From: Delphinapterus leucas
Taxonomy: Eukaryota; Chordata; Mammalia; Artiodactyla; Monodontidae
Assembly: GCF_002288925.2 (NCBI RefSeq)
Contig: NW_022098001.1
Span: 18,556,739-18,620,738 of the forward strand
Length of the DNA: 64,000 bases
Direction of reading: 5' to 3'
The notes beneath the pieces were generated by a model. That model was not told where the DNA came from, ran no database searches, and saw only the letters and a list, made by a program, of their open reading frames with translations. Each line of letters begins with the position of its first letter. Position 1 is the first letter of the stretch. The translations under genes and the position numbers were made by a program. Shown in pieces: positions 34,501 to 47,347 of the stretch.

Positions 34501-36435
34501 ATAAAGTATATAATAAAAATTTATTTTTTGCATTCTGATGTAGGATTTATTTTTCAGAGTTCTCATGCATTCACTAATGGAAAAGGAAAAATACTTCTCC
34601 AGTCAATGAATTCTAAAATTGGTTTTTGGTCACCAGGAAAAATCACTGATCAAAAAGTAACATACAATTATATGTGCTAGCTGTGAAATAACAGTGAAAA
34701 ATTGTTTTTGTCATTCTGAATATAGAGGTTTTATAGGAATTGATAGTGATACATATACTACCACTAGTAAAAAATACAACTTTTGATGACAAATATGAAA
34801 AAACAAACCAGCTCAGACTATTACTATGTGTGTATTCCCAAAGAGCATAATTCTTTTACTTTTACATATGGTTAAAAATAGTTAAAGAATATTCTTTCCT
34901 GCTTTTAAATAATATTGACTATCGAACTACTTTGCCCAGTTCTTTTTCTCTAAAGTACTTCCATGAACTATTGAATTGGCAATGCTGTATGGGTTGATAG
35001 ATCTCTTAAAATAGATCTCTCTTTTCTGTCGGGGACCAGAGAATGGAAGAGTCTGTCACTTTTCATAAATAATCCTTAGAAACTTTTCTCCTTCACAGCT
35101 AGTGAGAGAGAATACTTATATTAAGAAATTATTTAAGAATAGACAATAATCTCTCCTAACATTAGAAAAATTATGTTCATGTTTCTTGACTGGAGTGTAG
35201 TTTTCTATACATGCAAACCTAAGAGACGACACAGATGCAAGACCTCAAGGTCATAATCCTGTGCTTATGGGACTGCACAGACCTGCATAATATCTGTGCT
35301 CAACAGCCCTCTCCCCTCACCTTCGTGCCAAAACCTATCACTTTAAAATTCTGGGTGCCTGATAAATTAACACAGACCACATCCCTGTCTTTGGAGTAAT
35401 AAGAGCACTGAACATGTAGTACAGCTAGGAATTGTGTCTACATCTATAGGATTCTAATCACAACAGCCATTATTAAACTTTTCTGAGAAAAAGCTCCCTC
35501 TATGAAAATTTCCTTTGTGCTGTGAGTTTGGACAGATGAACAGGAGCTGACATGCAGGTGAGTCTCACCTTCTATCACACAAGCAGTGCCTATAGAATAA
35601 GTACATGATACAGAGATGGAAGGTATTTCATATCCTTGTTTCATGTAAATGTGACTGATCCTACAAGATCTATACAATATATAATATATTTAAGGTATTA
35701 AGAAAAAGGTGATTTTCTGTAGATACCCAAGATTTTAAAATCAAAATTTCTGCTAAATGTAAATGCAAACATCCAATTTCCCAAAGCAGTATGTGCTATA
35801 AATATTTGCCTCAAAATAAAATAAAATAATAAAGCATGGTATGTGCTGCTTTTCAATTAGTTAATTTATACATTAATTTCTTTTTTGTTTCATATAATGA
35901 ACCTATTAGGATCACTGTCCGTTTTCTTTCAGTCTCCATCAATTGCCACCCTTCTGGATGGGTATATTTTCCCCACGAGCATAAATGTTCACTTTTCTCT
36001 AAACATCAATTTTTTTCTTTGGAAAATGATTTCTGAGCATCTTGTCCCTGGGCTATGTGCTGAAAATACAATAATTAATAGGACCAAGTTTCAGCTCAGG
36101 TGTACCCTTCAGCCTAGTTGATGATACAATTTGAATGTTGCCCTTCTCTGCCAGTCATATTCATTCAATTATTCAATAACTCATTGATTTATACATGCAT
36201 AAAAATTTCACTTTTCACATATTACATAACAAGTTCTTTCAGAAAACCCCTGTGAAGTAGGCATTAGTTTTCCACAAATCACAATTTAGAAAATCCTACT
36301 TAGCCACACATAATGAAATATGCCCATGTATTGTTTTTTTTTAATTTTCACTGAGATAGTAACTAATTTTGAAGAAATTAAATTATGTTTTCAAAGTACA
36401 TATTTCTAAAATTTTGACCTAGGGAAAGTACTTAC

Positions 36436-36486
36436 AGGTTTAGTATTCCCTTCAATAACTTCTTCTAGAGGTTCAAGTTTAAGATC
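36436..36486 (-). CDS. NECAB1: NECAB1 exon (DLKLEPLEEVIEGNTKP)
   Basis: A 51-nt minus-strand exon, phase 0 on both sides. The acceptor is CTAACCAAAG (weak pyrimidine tract TTTCTTACTC) and the donor CCT|GTAAGTAC is strong. It encodes DLKLEPLEEVIEGNTKP, the short acidic linker between the coiled coil and the ABM-like domain. The linker is less conserved than its neighbours: I recall a slightly longer human version with PPEEEIIEGNTK. It joins in frame to 54949-55025 upstream and 14775-14887 downstream. Confidence 0.92.
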
Positions 36487-38929
36487 CTTTGGTTAGAGTA
36501 AGAAATGGGTAGAAAACAAGAAATTAGTTAATTAAACAAAACATCATATATTTGAATGGTAGCACTTTTTGGCTAACATTAAACCGAAGGAACTTCATGA
36601 TCTGAATGGAGATGAAATAATTCTGATTTTTTAAAGTGGGCTCTTCCAATAAAGATTATTTTACCCATTATATCAGTTGTAAGGAGCTATCTCAGATGTG
36701 TTCAATTTGTTATTACTTTGAGTGTACATCACTGATGCCATTAAGAGAGAACAAAGTGGAGAGAAGATTCATTAAAGCAGAGAGGAAAAGGATAGAAACA
36801 GTAAAACGCAAAAGTTAGGATGACTAGGCTGATTTCTTTTCCTGTGGTTATGTGGCAATATACTTGAGATATCATGATAGACATTTACACTCTAGTGCTA
36901 ATTTTGCTTTGCTAAGAAGTGAAATAAAAAGCAAATGAAACCACTATTGATATTTGTTAAAAATGAAGGGTTACCAAAAAGACCTTAGAGTTTTCTGCAG
37001 TGATCAATGTATAATGCTAATGGCTCCACTGAAACCAAGACTGTAATATCTGAGGACTTCATTCTAAGAATATATATCCTAGAGAGTGACATCACCAAAA
37101 TGGTGACATAGGTTGTTCCTGGCTTTGCTCCCCCTCACAAGAACAACAACTAACAACTATTGAGAACAAGACACCTCTGAGGGAATCCTAGAACAAGGCT
37201 GAAGCAACCTCCTGTACCACAGAGACCAAGACAGACTTCATTAGAAGGTAAGAGAGGTGGCTATACGTTGACAGCATTGCCCCAACACCAGGCCAGCACA
37301 GCACCACCTGGACAGATCTTCCCTGAGCCTCTGGTTCCCTCAGTGGGAAAAGAGATCCCAGGAGAGACAACTAGCCCGACCCAGTATTTTGGGTCATTTT
37401 GTGAAAGCCCCTACTCTCATCTTGTACCACAAAGATGGGAAATCTGTGGGGCTCAACACAGGAAATCTGACTGTGACAGAGAAGAGGGGAGGGGCTCGCA
37501 ACAACCAGCACACAGATCTTGGCAGACCAAGCTCTGCAGTGCCCAAGTAGTAATCCCAACCAGCAGCTTTGCTCATCTGCAGAACCAAGCTGGGAACTTG
37601 GGGGAGAGCAGATCTGCCTGATTCGGATCTTCAAAGGAGTTTTGTTGGCCCTAGAGCCCAGTTTGCCCACGCCCAAGCAAGGAGCTGAATCATATTCCCA
37701 CCCACTATGGTGAGTGTCTTCCAGGCCGATCTTACCAGAGGAGCTGGCAATAACTTCTGGAAGTAGTGTGGCCCAGTGGTGCTCAAGCCAAGAAGTGGGT
37801 GAGCAAAGCTGACTACCCACGAAGCAAAACCAGTAGCAGGTGTGGAATGTTCCCATGCTATGCACAAACAGATGGATTAATTCATAGCCAAAACTGAGGG
37901 TAGGTCCTGGCATCTCCTTATCTGAGACCTTATTTGGGAAACTGAGAATAGCCTGGAGCTAAACCTCCCCCTCTTGCCTAGGCAGGGGAGGTGAGACACA
38001 GCCCCACCTGCTGTGGAGAGTGTCTTCTGACCCCATCTCACCAGAAGGGCTAGTGACAACTCCTGGAAGTTGTGCATCCCAGTGGTACTTGAGCTGAGAA
38101 GCAGGCAAAGCCAATAGTTTGCAGAGCAAAGCCAGCAGCCATGTTCAGTCAGGGAACTTGGGGTGTGGGTTGGCTTGAGTTAAAACAACAAAGAGCTTCA
38201 CCAGCTTTAGAGCTGCTTGTCCTGCTACATGCAGGCAATTATTCTAATTCATAGCCCTGTTCATTGCCAAGTACAGTCTCCAATGTGTCCAAGCAAGGAA
38301 CCTAACTAGAGCACACAGGAAGCTACACAGCTCATTCAACACCCCTACATGCAGTGGTACTTGAACAGAGAGCACAGACCATGGCTTCCCCCATCTGCAG
38401 AGCAAAACCAGTGGCCTCATCTGACCAGGGAAGTCAGTGCACACTATGGACTGGCTTGGGTCCCCAAACAATGAGCTGTATAGGCCCTGGGTCCTGTACT
38501 GCTGCCATGCCAGGGCACAGAAGTCCCATTTACTACTGTATATAGTAACCAGTCCCAACCATCTAGTAAGTCTGACCAGAGAATCCAGGCAACCATGGAG
38601 CCCATCCTACAGCCTCACTTGTGTAGGGAACCAAGCCAGTAGTACTATCCAACAGTTCTCAGCCAATGGCACAACCCCTATCCCTATCCTCAGAGCTGAA
38701 ACAATTGCCCTGCCCCCAATAAAGCATAACAGCAGGCCCCACCTGCTCAAAAACAGTACCAGCAGACATACCCCAAAACCCAAACTGAGCTTACTACTGA
38801 AGAACTGTCTCTGCCAAAGCCAACCTGTAGAGTCTGGAAGGGGAGCCCAATTACTCAAATGCACAAATATCAATGTAAGGAATCAAAGATTATGAAAAGT
38901 CAGGTAAATATGACATCACCAAAGGAACT

Positions 38930-39790
38930 GGCCTTAAAATGAACACCTATGAAATGCCAGAGAAAGAATTCAATAAGATCCTCTTAAGGAAATTCCTCTT
39001 AAGGAACTGCAAGAAAAAACAGAGAGCTACACAAAATTAGAAAAACAAAGCACGAATATAATGAGAAGTTTGACAAGGAAATAGCAGCCATCAAAAACAA
39101 ACCAAAATAAACAAAACTCCTAGAGATGAAAAATACAATAACTGAACTGAAAAATTCAACAGAGAATTTCAAAAGTAGACTCAACCATGCAGAAGAATCA
39201 GTGACCTGGAGGATGCAACACTGGAAGTTACCCAGGAAGAGGAGCAAAAATAAAAAAGAATGAAAAAGAGTGAAGGAAACCTATGGGAATTTGGGAGACA
39301 CTGAAAGGGAAAAAGCATTCACATCATGGGAATTCCAGAAGAAGAGAAAGAGAAAGAGACAGAATGCCTATTTAAAGGAATAATGTCTGAAAACTTTCTA
39401 AATTTTGGGAGAGATATGAACATCCAGATCCATGAGGCCCAAAGGACCTCAAATAGATTGAATCTAAATAGGGCTACTCTGAGACACATTAATTAAATTG
39501 TCAAAAGTCAAAGACAAAAGAACTGTAAGGGCAGCAAGAGAAAAGAGAGAAGCCACATACAAGGGAACCCCCATAAGATTATCAGCAGAACTTTTCTGAC
39601 CAGGAGAGAATGGGATGACATACTAGAAATATTGAAAAAAAATAACTGTCGACTAAGAATTCTATACTTGGTGAAATTTTATTTCAGAAACAAAGGAAGG
39701 ATAAAGACTTCACTGAACAATCAAAAGCTAAGGGAGTTTACCACCAGACCTGCCTTATAAGAAATGCTAAAGGCAGTTCTTTGAGTGGAA
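38930..39790 (+). pseudogene. L1-C ORF1, decayed
   Basis: Recognisable by the order of blocks. These are a coiled-coil region (39050-39240), GGAATTCCAGAAGAAGAG (RRM core, near 39328), GAGGCCCAAAGGACCTCAAA, and CCCATAAGATTATCAGCAGA. The last is CAATCAAAAGCTAAGGGAG near the C-terminus. Frequent stops and shifts. Confidence 0.75.
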
Positions 39791-40833
39791 GTGAAAGAAT
39801 GTTAATAACATCATAAAAAGGTAGTGTAAATTTCACTGGTAATAAGTATATAGTCATTATTTCTGCAATATGGTAATAGTGATGCATAATTCACTTAACT
39901 TTTTTTTAAAACTTGTAAAAGAGCATAGCAAAAATAACCATAACTGTAGTAATCTGTTGTCAGTTACATAATATGAAAACATATACATTATAACAGCAAT
40001 AACCTAAAAAGTGAGGTGGAGGTAAAAGTGTAAAGTTTGCAAATTCTATTGAAGTTAAGTTGTTATCAGTTTAAAATAGGGTGTTATATTTTATGTAAGC
40101 CTCACGGTAACCACAAGTGAAAATCTTGTAGAAATTACACAAAAGAACATGATAAAGAAGTCAAAGCATACTGATACCAAAAGACATCAAACACACACAC
40201 AAAAAGACAACAGCATGAGAAACAAGGCACAGTAATCTACAAAACAACCAGAAAACAATTAACAAAATGGCAATAGTAAGTCCTTACCTATCAATAACTA
40301 CTTTAAACACAAGTGAATTAAATTCTCCAATGAAAAGAGATAGAATGGACCACGCTGAGCCTAAACCCTGTCCCCCCAAACCCCAAGGCCTTTTCAGCTG
40401 TGTGGATTCTGAGACTAGCCTCCACTCCCACCTAAACCCCACTCTGCCTAAGCCCCACCCCTGCCTAAGCCCCACCCCCCTTGGTGGTGTTGTTTCATTT
40501 ATATTTTTTCTAATATATTTTTCTATTTTTATTTTATTTTTTATTCTTTGTTATTGTTCTGCTCCTTTTTTTGCTGCACTGCTTGTCTTACAGGATCTTG
40601 GTTCACAGGCCAGGGTTCAGGCCTGAACTCCTGTGGTAGGACCACCGAGTCCAAACCGCTAAACTGAAAGAGAACCTCAGACCCCAGGGAATATTAATCT
40701 GAGTGAAGTCTCTTGGAGATCCTCATCTTGGCACCAAGACCTGGCTCTACGCAACTGACTGCAAACTCCACTGTGGAAAGCACCAGGGAAAGCAACCTGT
40801 ACGACAGGAACATAGCCCCACCCATCAAAAAAA

Positions 40834-42015
40834 ATGAGATGACAAAAGTTATGTTACAGATGAAGGAGCAAGGGAAAAACCTAGAAGACGAATGAATAGG
40901 AAATAGACAACCTACCTGAAAAAGAATTCACAGTAATGACAGTAAAGATGATCTAAAATCTCAGAAATATAATGGAGGCATGGATCAAGAAAATACAAGA
41001 AATGTTGAACAAAGACAGAGAAGAACTAAAAAGCAAGCAAACAGTGATGAACAACATAATAACTGAAATGAAAAATACACTAGAAGGGGGCTTCCCTGGT
41101 GGCGCAGTGGTTGAGAGTCCGCCTGCCGATGCAGGGGACACGGGTTCGTGCCCTGGTTCAGGAAGATCCCACATGCCATGAAGCGGCTGGGACCATGAGC
41201 CATGGCCGCTGAGCCTGCGCGTCCGGAGCCTGTGCTCCACAATGGAAGAGGCCACAACAGTGAGAGGCCCACGTACCGGTAAAAAAAAAAAAAAAATACA
41301 CTAGAAGGAATCGATAGCAGAATAATTGAGGCAAAAGAATGAATAAGTGAGATGGAAGACAGAATGGTGGAAATAACTGCCGAGGAGCAGAATAAAGAAA
41401 AAAGAATGAAGAGAATTGACGACAGTCTCAGAGACTTCTGGGACAACATTAAATGCACCAACATTCGAATTATAGGAGTCCTTAAAGAAGAAGAGAAAGA
41501 GAAAGGATATGAGAAAATATTTGAAGAGATTATCAGTAAAAAACTTCCCTAACATGGAAAGGAAATAGCCACCCAAGTGCAGGAAGTGCAGAGAGTCCCA
41601 AACAGTATAAACCTTAAGAGAAACATACCAAGACACATATTAATTAAACTAACAAAAATTCAATGCAAAGAAAAAAATATTGAAAGCAGCAAGGGAAATG
41701 CAACAAATAACATACAAGGGAATCCCCATAAGGTTATCAGCAGATTTTTCAGGAGAAACGCTGCAGGCCAGAAGGGAGTGGCAGGATATATTTAAAGTTA
41801 TGAAAGGGAAAAACGTACAACAAAAATTACTCTACCCAGTAAGGATCTTATTCAGATTCAAAGGAGAAATCAAAAGCTCTACAAACAAGCAAAAGCTAAG
41901 AGAATTTAGCACAACCAAACCAGCGTTACAACAAATGCTAAAGGAACTTCTCCAGGCAGGAAACACAAGAGAAGGAAAAGACATACAAAAACAAATCCAA
42001 ACAATTAAGAAATTG
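40834..42015 (+). pseudogene. L1-B ORF1, broken
   Basis: ATG at 40834 runs into TGA at once by a small shift. The coiled coil (MEAWIKKIQEMLNKDREEL) is split by a SINE at 41087-41291. Then 41352-41552 has DFWDNIKCTNIRIIGVLKEEE and 41680-42015 the C-terminal domain (IPIRLSADFSGETLQARREW). The usual ORF1 stop is lost, so the frame runs on into the start of ORF2 and ends at 42078. Confidence 0.88.
41087..41291 (+). mobile_element. CHR-2 SINE in L1-B ORF1
   Basis: GGGCTTCCCTGGTGGCGCAG start, complete body including GCGCGTCCGGAGCCTGTGCT, and a long A tail. A perfect 16-bp target-site duplication, AAAAATACACTAGAAG, is at 41071-41086 and 41292-41307. Confidence 0.97.
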
Positions 42016-42018
42016 GTA

Positions 42019-45000
42019 ATAGGAGCATACATATTGATAATTGCCTTAAATGTAAATGGATTAAATGCTCCAACCTAAAGACACAGACTAGATGAATGGA
42101 TACAAAAACAAGACCCGTGCTGTCTACAAGAGACCCACTTTAGACCTAGGGACACATACACACTGAAAGTGAAGGGATGGAAAAAGATATTCCATGCAAA
42201 TGGAAATCAATACTCATGTCAGATAAAATAGATTTTTAAAACAAAAACTGTTACTAGAGATAAGGAAGGACACTAGATAATGATCAAGGGATCAATCCAA
42301 GAAGAAGATATAAAAATTATAAACATTTATGCACCTAACATAGGAGCACCTCAATATATAAGGCAAAGGCTAACAGCCATAAAAGGGGAAATCAACAGTA
42401 ACACAATAATAGTGGGGGACTTTAACACCCCACTTACACAAATGGACAGATCTTCCAGACAGAAAATAAGTAAGGAAACACAGAGTTTAAATGACACAGT
42501 AGACCAGATAGATTTAATTGATATTTATAGGACATTCCACCTGAAAGTGGCAGAATACACTTTCTTCTCAAGTGCACACTATTCTCCAGGATATATCACA
42601 TATCAAGCCTTGGAAATTTTAAGAAAATTGAAATCATATCAAGCATCTTTTTTGACCACAATGCTATGAGATTAGAAAGCAATTACAGGAAAAAAAACAA
42701 CAACAACTAAAAAACACAAACACACAGAGGCTAAACAGTGTGCTGCTAAATAACCAAGAAATCACTGAAGAAATCAAAGAGGAAATTAAAAAATAAACAG
42801 AAACAAATGACAATGAAAACACAACGACCCAAAAGCTACGGAATACAGCAAAAGCAGTTCTAAGAGGGAAGGTTATAGCAATACAGTCCTACCTCAAGAA
42901 ACAAGAAAAATCTCAAATAAACAATCTAACCTTACACCTAAAGCCACTAAAGAAAGAAGAACAAACAAAACTCAATATTAGTAGACGGAAAAAAATCATA
43001 AAGGTCAGAGCAGGAATAAATGAAATAGAAATGAAGAAAACAATAGCAAAGATCAATAAAACTAAAAGTTACTTCTTTGAGAAAACGAAATTGATAAACC
43101 TATAGCCAGACTCAAAGAGACAAAAAGGGAGAGGACTCAAATCAATAAAATTAGAAATGAAAAAGGAGAAATTACAACAGACACTGCAGAAATACAAAGG
43201 ATCATAGAGATTACTAAAAGCAACTCTATGCCAATAAAATGGACAACCTGGAAGAAATGGACAAATTCTTGGAAAGGTACAACTTTCCAAGCCTGAACAA
43301 GGAAGAATTAGAAAATATAAACAAAGTGAATCACAAGTAATGAAGCTGAAACTGTACTTAAAAACTTTTCAACAAACAAAAGTCCAGGACCAGATGGCTA
43401 CATAGGCGAATTCTATCAAACACTGAGAGAAGAGTGATCAACTATCATTCCTAAACTCTTCCAAAATAATTGCAGAGGGAGGAGCATGCCCAAACTTGTT
43501 CTACGAGGCCACCATCACCCTGATACCAAAACCAGACAAAGAGATCACACACAAAAAATTTACAGACCAATATCACTGATGAACATAGACACAAAAATCC
43601 TGAACAAAATGCTAGCAAACAGAATCCAACAACATATTAAAGGATCATACACCATGATCAAGTGGGATTTACCCCAGGAATGCAAGGATTCTTCAATGTA
43701 TGCAAATCAATGTGATACACCATATTAACAAATTAAAGAATGAAAACCATATGATCATTTCAATAGATGTAGAAAAAGCTTTTGAAAATATTCAATACTC
43801 ATTTATGATAAAAACTCTCCAGAAAGTGGGTGTAGAGGGAACCTACCTCAACATAATAAAGGCCATAAATGACAAACCAACAGCCAACATTGTTCTCAAT
43901 GGTGAAAAACTGAAATCATTTCATCTAAGATCAGGAACAAAACAAGGATGTCCACTCTCACCACTCTTATTCAACATAGTTTTGGAAGTCCTAGCATGGC
44001 AATCAGAGAAGAAAAAGAAATAAAAGTAATATGAATTGGAAAAGAAGAAGTAAAACTGTCACTGTTTGCAGATAACATGATACTCTACATAGAAAATCTT
44101 AAAGATGCCACAAGAAAACTATTAGAGTTAATCAATGAATTTGGTAAAGTGCAGGATACAAAATTGATGCACAGAAATCTCTTGCATTCCCATACACTAA
44201 CAATGAAAAATCAGAAAGAGAAATTAAGGAAACACTCCCACTTACCATCGCAACAAAAAGGATAAAATATCTAGGAATAAACCTACCTGAGGAGGCAAAA
44301 GACTTGTTGTCAGAAAACTATGAAACACTGTTGCAAGAAATCAAAAAGGACACAAACAGATGGAGAAATATACCATGTTCTTGGATTGGAAGGATCAATA
44401 TTGTGAAAGTAACTGTACTACCCAAAGCAATGTACAGATTCAATGCAATCCCTATCAAATTGCCAATGGCATTCTTCACAGAATAGCACATAAAATTTTA
44501 CAACCTGTATGGAAACACAAGAGACCCTGAATAGCCAAACCAATCTTGAGAACAAAAAACGGAGCTGGAGGAATCAGCTCCCTGACTTCAGACTATACTA
44601 CAAAGCTACAGTAATCAAGACAGTATGGTGCTGGCACAGACATTCAAATATAGATGAATTCAAATATAGATAAATTTCTACAGGATAGAAAGCCCAGAGA
44701 TAAATCAATGCACCTATGGTCACCTAATCTGTGACAAAGGAGGCAAGAATATACAATGGAGAAAAGAAAGTCTCTTCAATAAGTGGGGGGTGGGAAAACT
44801 GGACAGCTACATGTAAAAGAATGAAGTTAGAACAGTCCCTTACACCATACACAAAAATAAACTCAAAATGGATTAAAGACCTAAATATAAGACCAGACAC
44901 TATAAAACTCTTACAGGAAAACACAGGAAAAACACTCTCTGACTTAAACCACAGCAAGATCTTTTTTGACCCACCTCCTAGAGTAATGAAAATAAAAACA

Positions 45001-45660
45001 AAAATAAACAAATGGGACCTAACTGAACTTAAAAACTTTTGCACAGCAAAGACAATAAACAAGACAAAAAGACAACCCTCAGAATGGGAGAAAATATTTG
45101 CAAATGAAACAACAGACAAAGGATTAATCTCCAAAATATACAAACAGCTCATGGAGCTCGATATAAAAAAAACCAAACAACCCAATCAAAAAATGGGCAG
45201 AAGACCTAAATAGACATTTAGCCAAAGAAGACATACAGAGGCACGTGAAAAGATGCTCAACCTCATTAATTATTAGAGAACTGCAAATCAGTATTATAGT
45301 GAGGTATCACCTCTCACTGGTTAGAATGGTCATCATCAATAAATCTACAAACAATAAATGTTGGAGATGGTGTGGAGAAAAGGGAACCCTCTTGCACTGT
45401 TGGTGGGAATGTAAATGGATACAGCCACTTTGGAGAACAGATGAATTGATAAAGAAGATGTGGTACATATATACAATGGCATATTACCATTGTATATATG
45501 TGGCATATTACTCAGCCATAAAAAGGAATGAAATTGGGTCATTTGTAGAGATATGGATGGACCTAGAGTCTGTCATAAAGGGTGAAGTAAGTCAGAAAGG
45601 GAAAAACAAATATCGTATATTAATGCATATATGTGGAATCTAGAAAAATGGTACAGATAA
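42019..45660 (+). pseudogene. L1-B ORF2, broken
   Basis: Endonuclease blocks LNVNGLNAPT (42040-42078) and VGDFNTPLTQMD (about 42412-42447). RT blocks [23 protein letters not shown] (43930-43980) and FADN at 44065-44076. The second catalytic Asp of FADD is Asn here, which alone would abolish polymerase activity. The C-terminal blocks are [19 protein letters not shown] (44731-45213) and the Cys-rich [19 protein letters not shown] (45359-45415). Many stops. Confidence 0.92.
45465..45501. repeat. Perfect 15-bp inverted repeat (hairpin) in L1-B
   Basis: ACATATATACAATGG (45465-45479) and its exact complement CCATTGTATATATGT (45487-45501) with a 7-base spacer. It arose by a local inverted duplication in the ORF2 3' region; the other L1 copies have the single version. 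Confidence 0.9.
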
Positions 45661-46362
45661 ACTGGTTTGCAAGGCAGAAATAGAGACACAGATGTAGAGA
45701 ACAAATGTATGGACACCAAGGGGGGAAAGGGGAAGGTGGGATGAATTAGGAGATTAGGATTGACAAATATACTCTACCATGTGTAAAATAGATAGCTAGT
45801 GGGAACCTGCTTTACAGCACAGGGAGCTCAGATTTTTGCTCTATGATGACCTAGATGGGTGGGATGGGGTGGTGAGAGGCAGGTCCATGGGGGAGGGGAT
45901 ATGTGTATACATATAGCTGACTCACTTCATTGTACAGCAGAAACTAACACAACACTGTAAAGCAATTATAATCTGATAAAAAAGAAAAGACATTGAATGG
46001 CTGAATGGATTAAAAAAAAACCAAGATCTAATAATATGCTGCCTACAGGAGTCTTACTTTAGCCTTAAAAGCACATATAGACTGAGAGTTAAGGGATGGA
46101 AAGAGACATTTCAAGCAAATAATAACAACAGAAAGCAGAGGTAGCTATACTTAGACAAAATTGACTTTAAACGAAAAATGGTGAATAAAGAAAAAGGGTG
46201 TCATTATATAATGATAAAAAGATCAATATATCAAGAAGATATAAGAACTGTAAATATTTATGCACCCAACATTGGAGTACCTAAATATATAAAGCCAACT
46301 GACAGAGCTAAAAAGAGAAATAGACAGTAATACAATACTAGTTGGGGGCTTTATTACCCTAC

Positions 46363-46927
46363 TTTTATTTTAATTATTTATTTATTTTATTGGAGTATAA
46401 TTGCTTTACAATGTTGTATTAGTTTCTGCTGTACAATGAGGTGAATCAACTATATGTATTCATACATGCCTTCTCTCTTGGACCTCCCTCCCACTCCTCC
46501 ACTCCCAGTCCCACCTATCTAGGTCACCACAGAGCAAAGAGCTGAGCTCCCTGTGCTATACAGCTGGTTCCCACTAGCTATCTATTTTACACATGGTAGT
46601 GTATATATGTCAATCTTAATCTCCTAATTCATCCCACTCTCCCCTTCCCCCACCCCATGCCCACACATCTGTTCTCTATGTCTGTGTCTCTATTTCTGCC
46701 CTGCACATAGGTTCATCTGTATCATTTTTCTAGATTCCACATATATGCGTTTATATACAGTGTTTGTTTTTCTCTTTCTGGCTTGTTTCACTCTGTATGA
46801 CAGACTCTAGTTCCATCCACATCTCTACAAATGACCCAATTTTGTTCCTTTTTTTATGGCTGAGGAATATTCCATTGTATATATGTACCACATCTTCTTT
46901 ATCCATTCATCTGTCGATGGACATTTC
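46363..46927 (-). mobile_element. L1 3' end fragment inside L1-C ORF2
   Basis: The complement of an L1 3' end. TTTATTTTATTGGAGTATAA is followed by 3'UTR blocks (CTATCTATTTTACACATGGTAG) and the last part of ORF2 (TATGGCTGAGGAATATTCCATTG, CATTCATCTGTCGATGGAC). L1-C ORF2 resumes after it at GCAGACAGAGAATCAG. No clear duplication found. Confidence 0.88.
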
Positions 46928-47131
46928 ATGCAGACAGAGAATCAGTAAGAAAACAACAGATTCGAACAACATTAAAGACTAAATGATCCTAATATTCATA
47001 TATAGATCATTCTATCTCTCAATAGCAGAATATATATTTTTCTCAGGTGTACAACAAAATTCTAGAATGGACCATATGTTAGGCCACAAATCAAGTCTTA
47101 GCAATTAAAGAAGATTAAAATCATATCAAGT

Positions 47132-47332
47132 GGACTTCCCCGGTGGCGCAGTGGTTGAGAGTCCGCCTGCCGATGCAGGGAACATGGGTTTGTGCCCCGG
47201 TCCAGGAAGATCCCACATGCCGCAGAGCAGCTGGGCCCATGAACCATGGCCGCTGAGCCTGCGCATCCGGAGCCTGTGCTCCGCAATGGGAGAGGCCACA
47301 ACAGTGAGAGGCCTGCGTACCACACACACAAA
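47132..47332 (+). mobile_element. CHR-2 SINE in L1-C ORF2
   Basis: Body from ACTTCCCCGGTGGCGCAG to GCGTACCACACACACAAAA. Target-site duplication AAAATCATATCAAGT (47117-47131) and AAAATCATACCAAGT (47333-47347), 14 of 15 identical. Confidence 0.95.
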
Positions 47333-47347
47333 AAAATCATACCAAGT

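Larger units (their letters stand above)
14888..36435 (-). other. NECAB1 intron (21.5 kb)
   Basis: It carries MER5-like, MIR-like and tandem repeats (15.1-16.1 kb), an unnamed ancient interspersed repeat near 16840-17160, an L1 3' end, the MLT1/hAT/SINE nest, the 13-kb nested L1 pair, then L2 and MIR pieces (33.4-34.5 kb). 16090-16830, 18665-19735 and 34505-36435 show no gene or recognisable repeat. Confidence 0.75.
40349..45984 (+). mobile_element. Younger L1 (L1-B), inserted in L1-C ORF2
   Basis: Plus-strand L1 of about 5.6 kb including a SINE. It starts ACCACGCTGAGCCTAAACCC in a short 5'UTR, followed by ORF1, ORF2 and a 3'UTR ending GCAATTATAATCTGATAAAAAA. Flanks AAAAGAGATAGAATGG (40333-40348) and AAAAGACATTGAATGG (45985-46000) share 13 of 16 bases. 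They lie exactly where L1-C ORF2 is interrupted, so they are a target-site duplication. Antisense to NECAB1. Confidence 0.9.

Noticed and set aside
37371..37913. 180-codon minus-strand open frame
   Set aside because: It lies antisense in the 5'UTR of the old L1-C and has no domain, start context or neighbour to support it.
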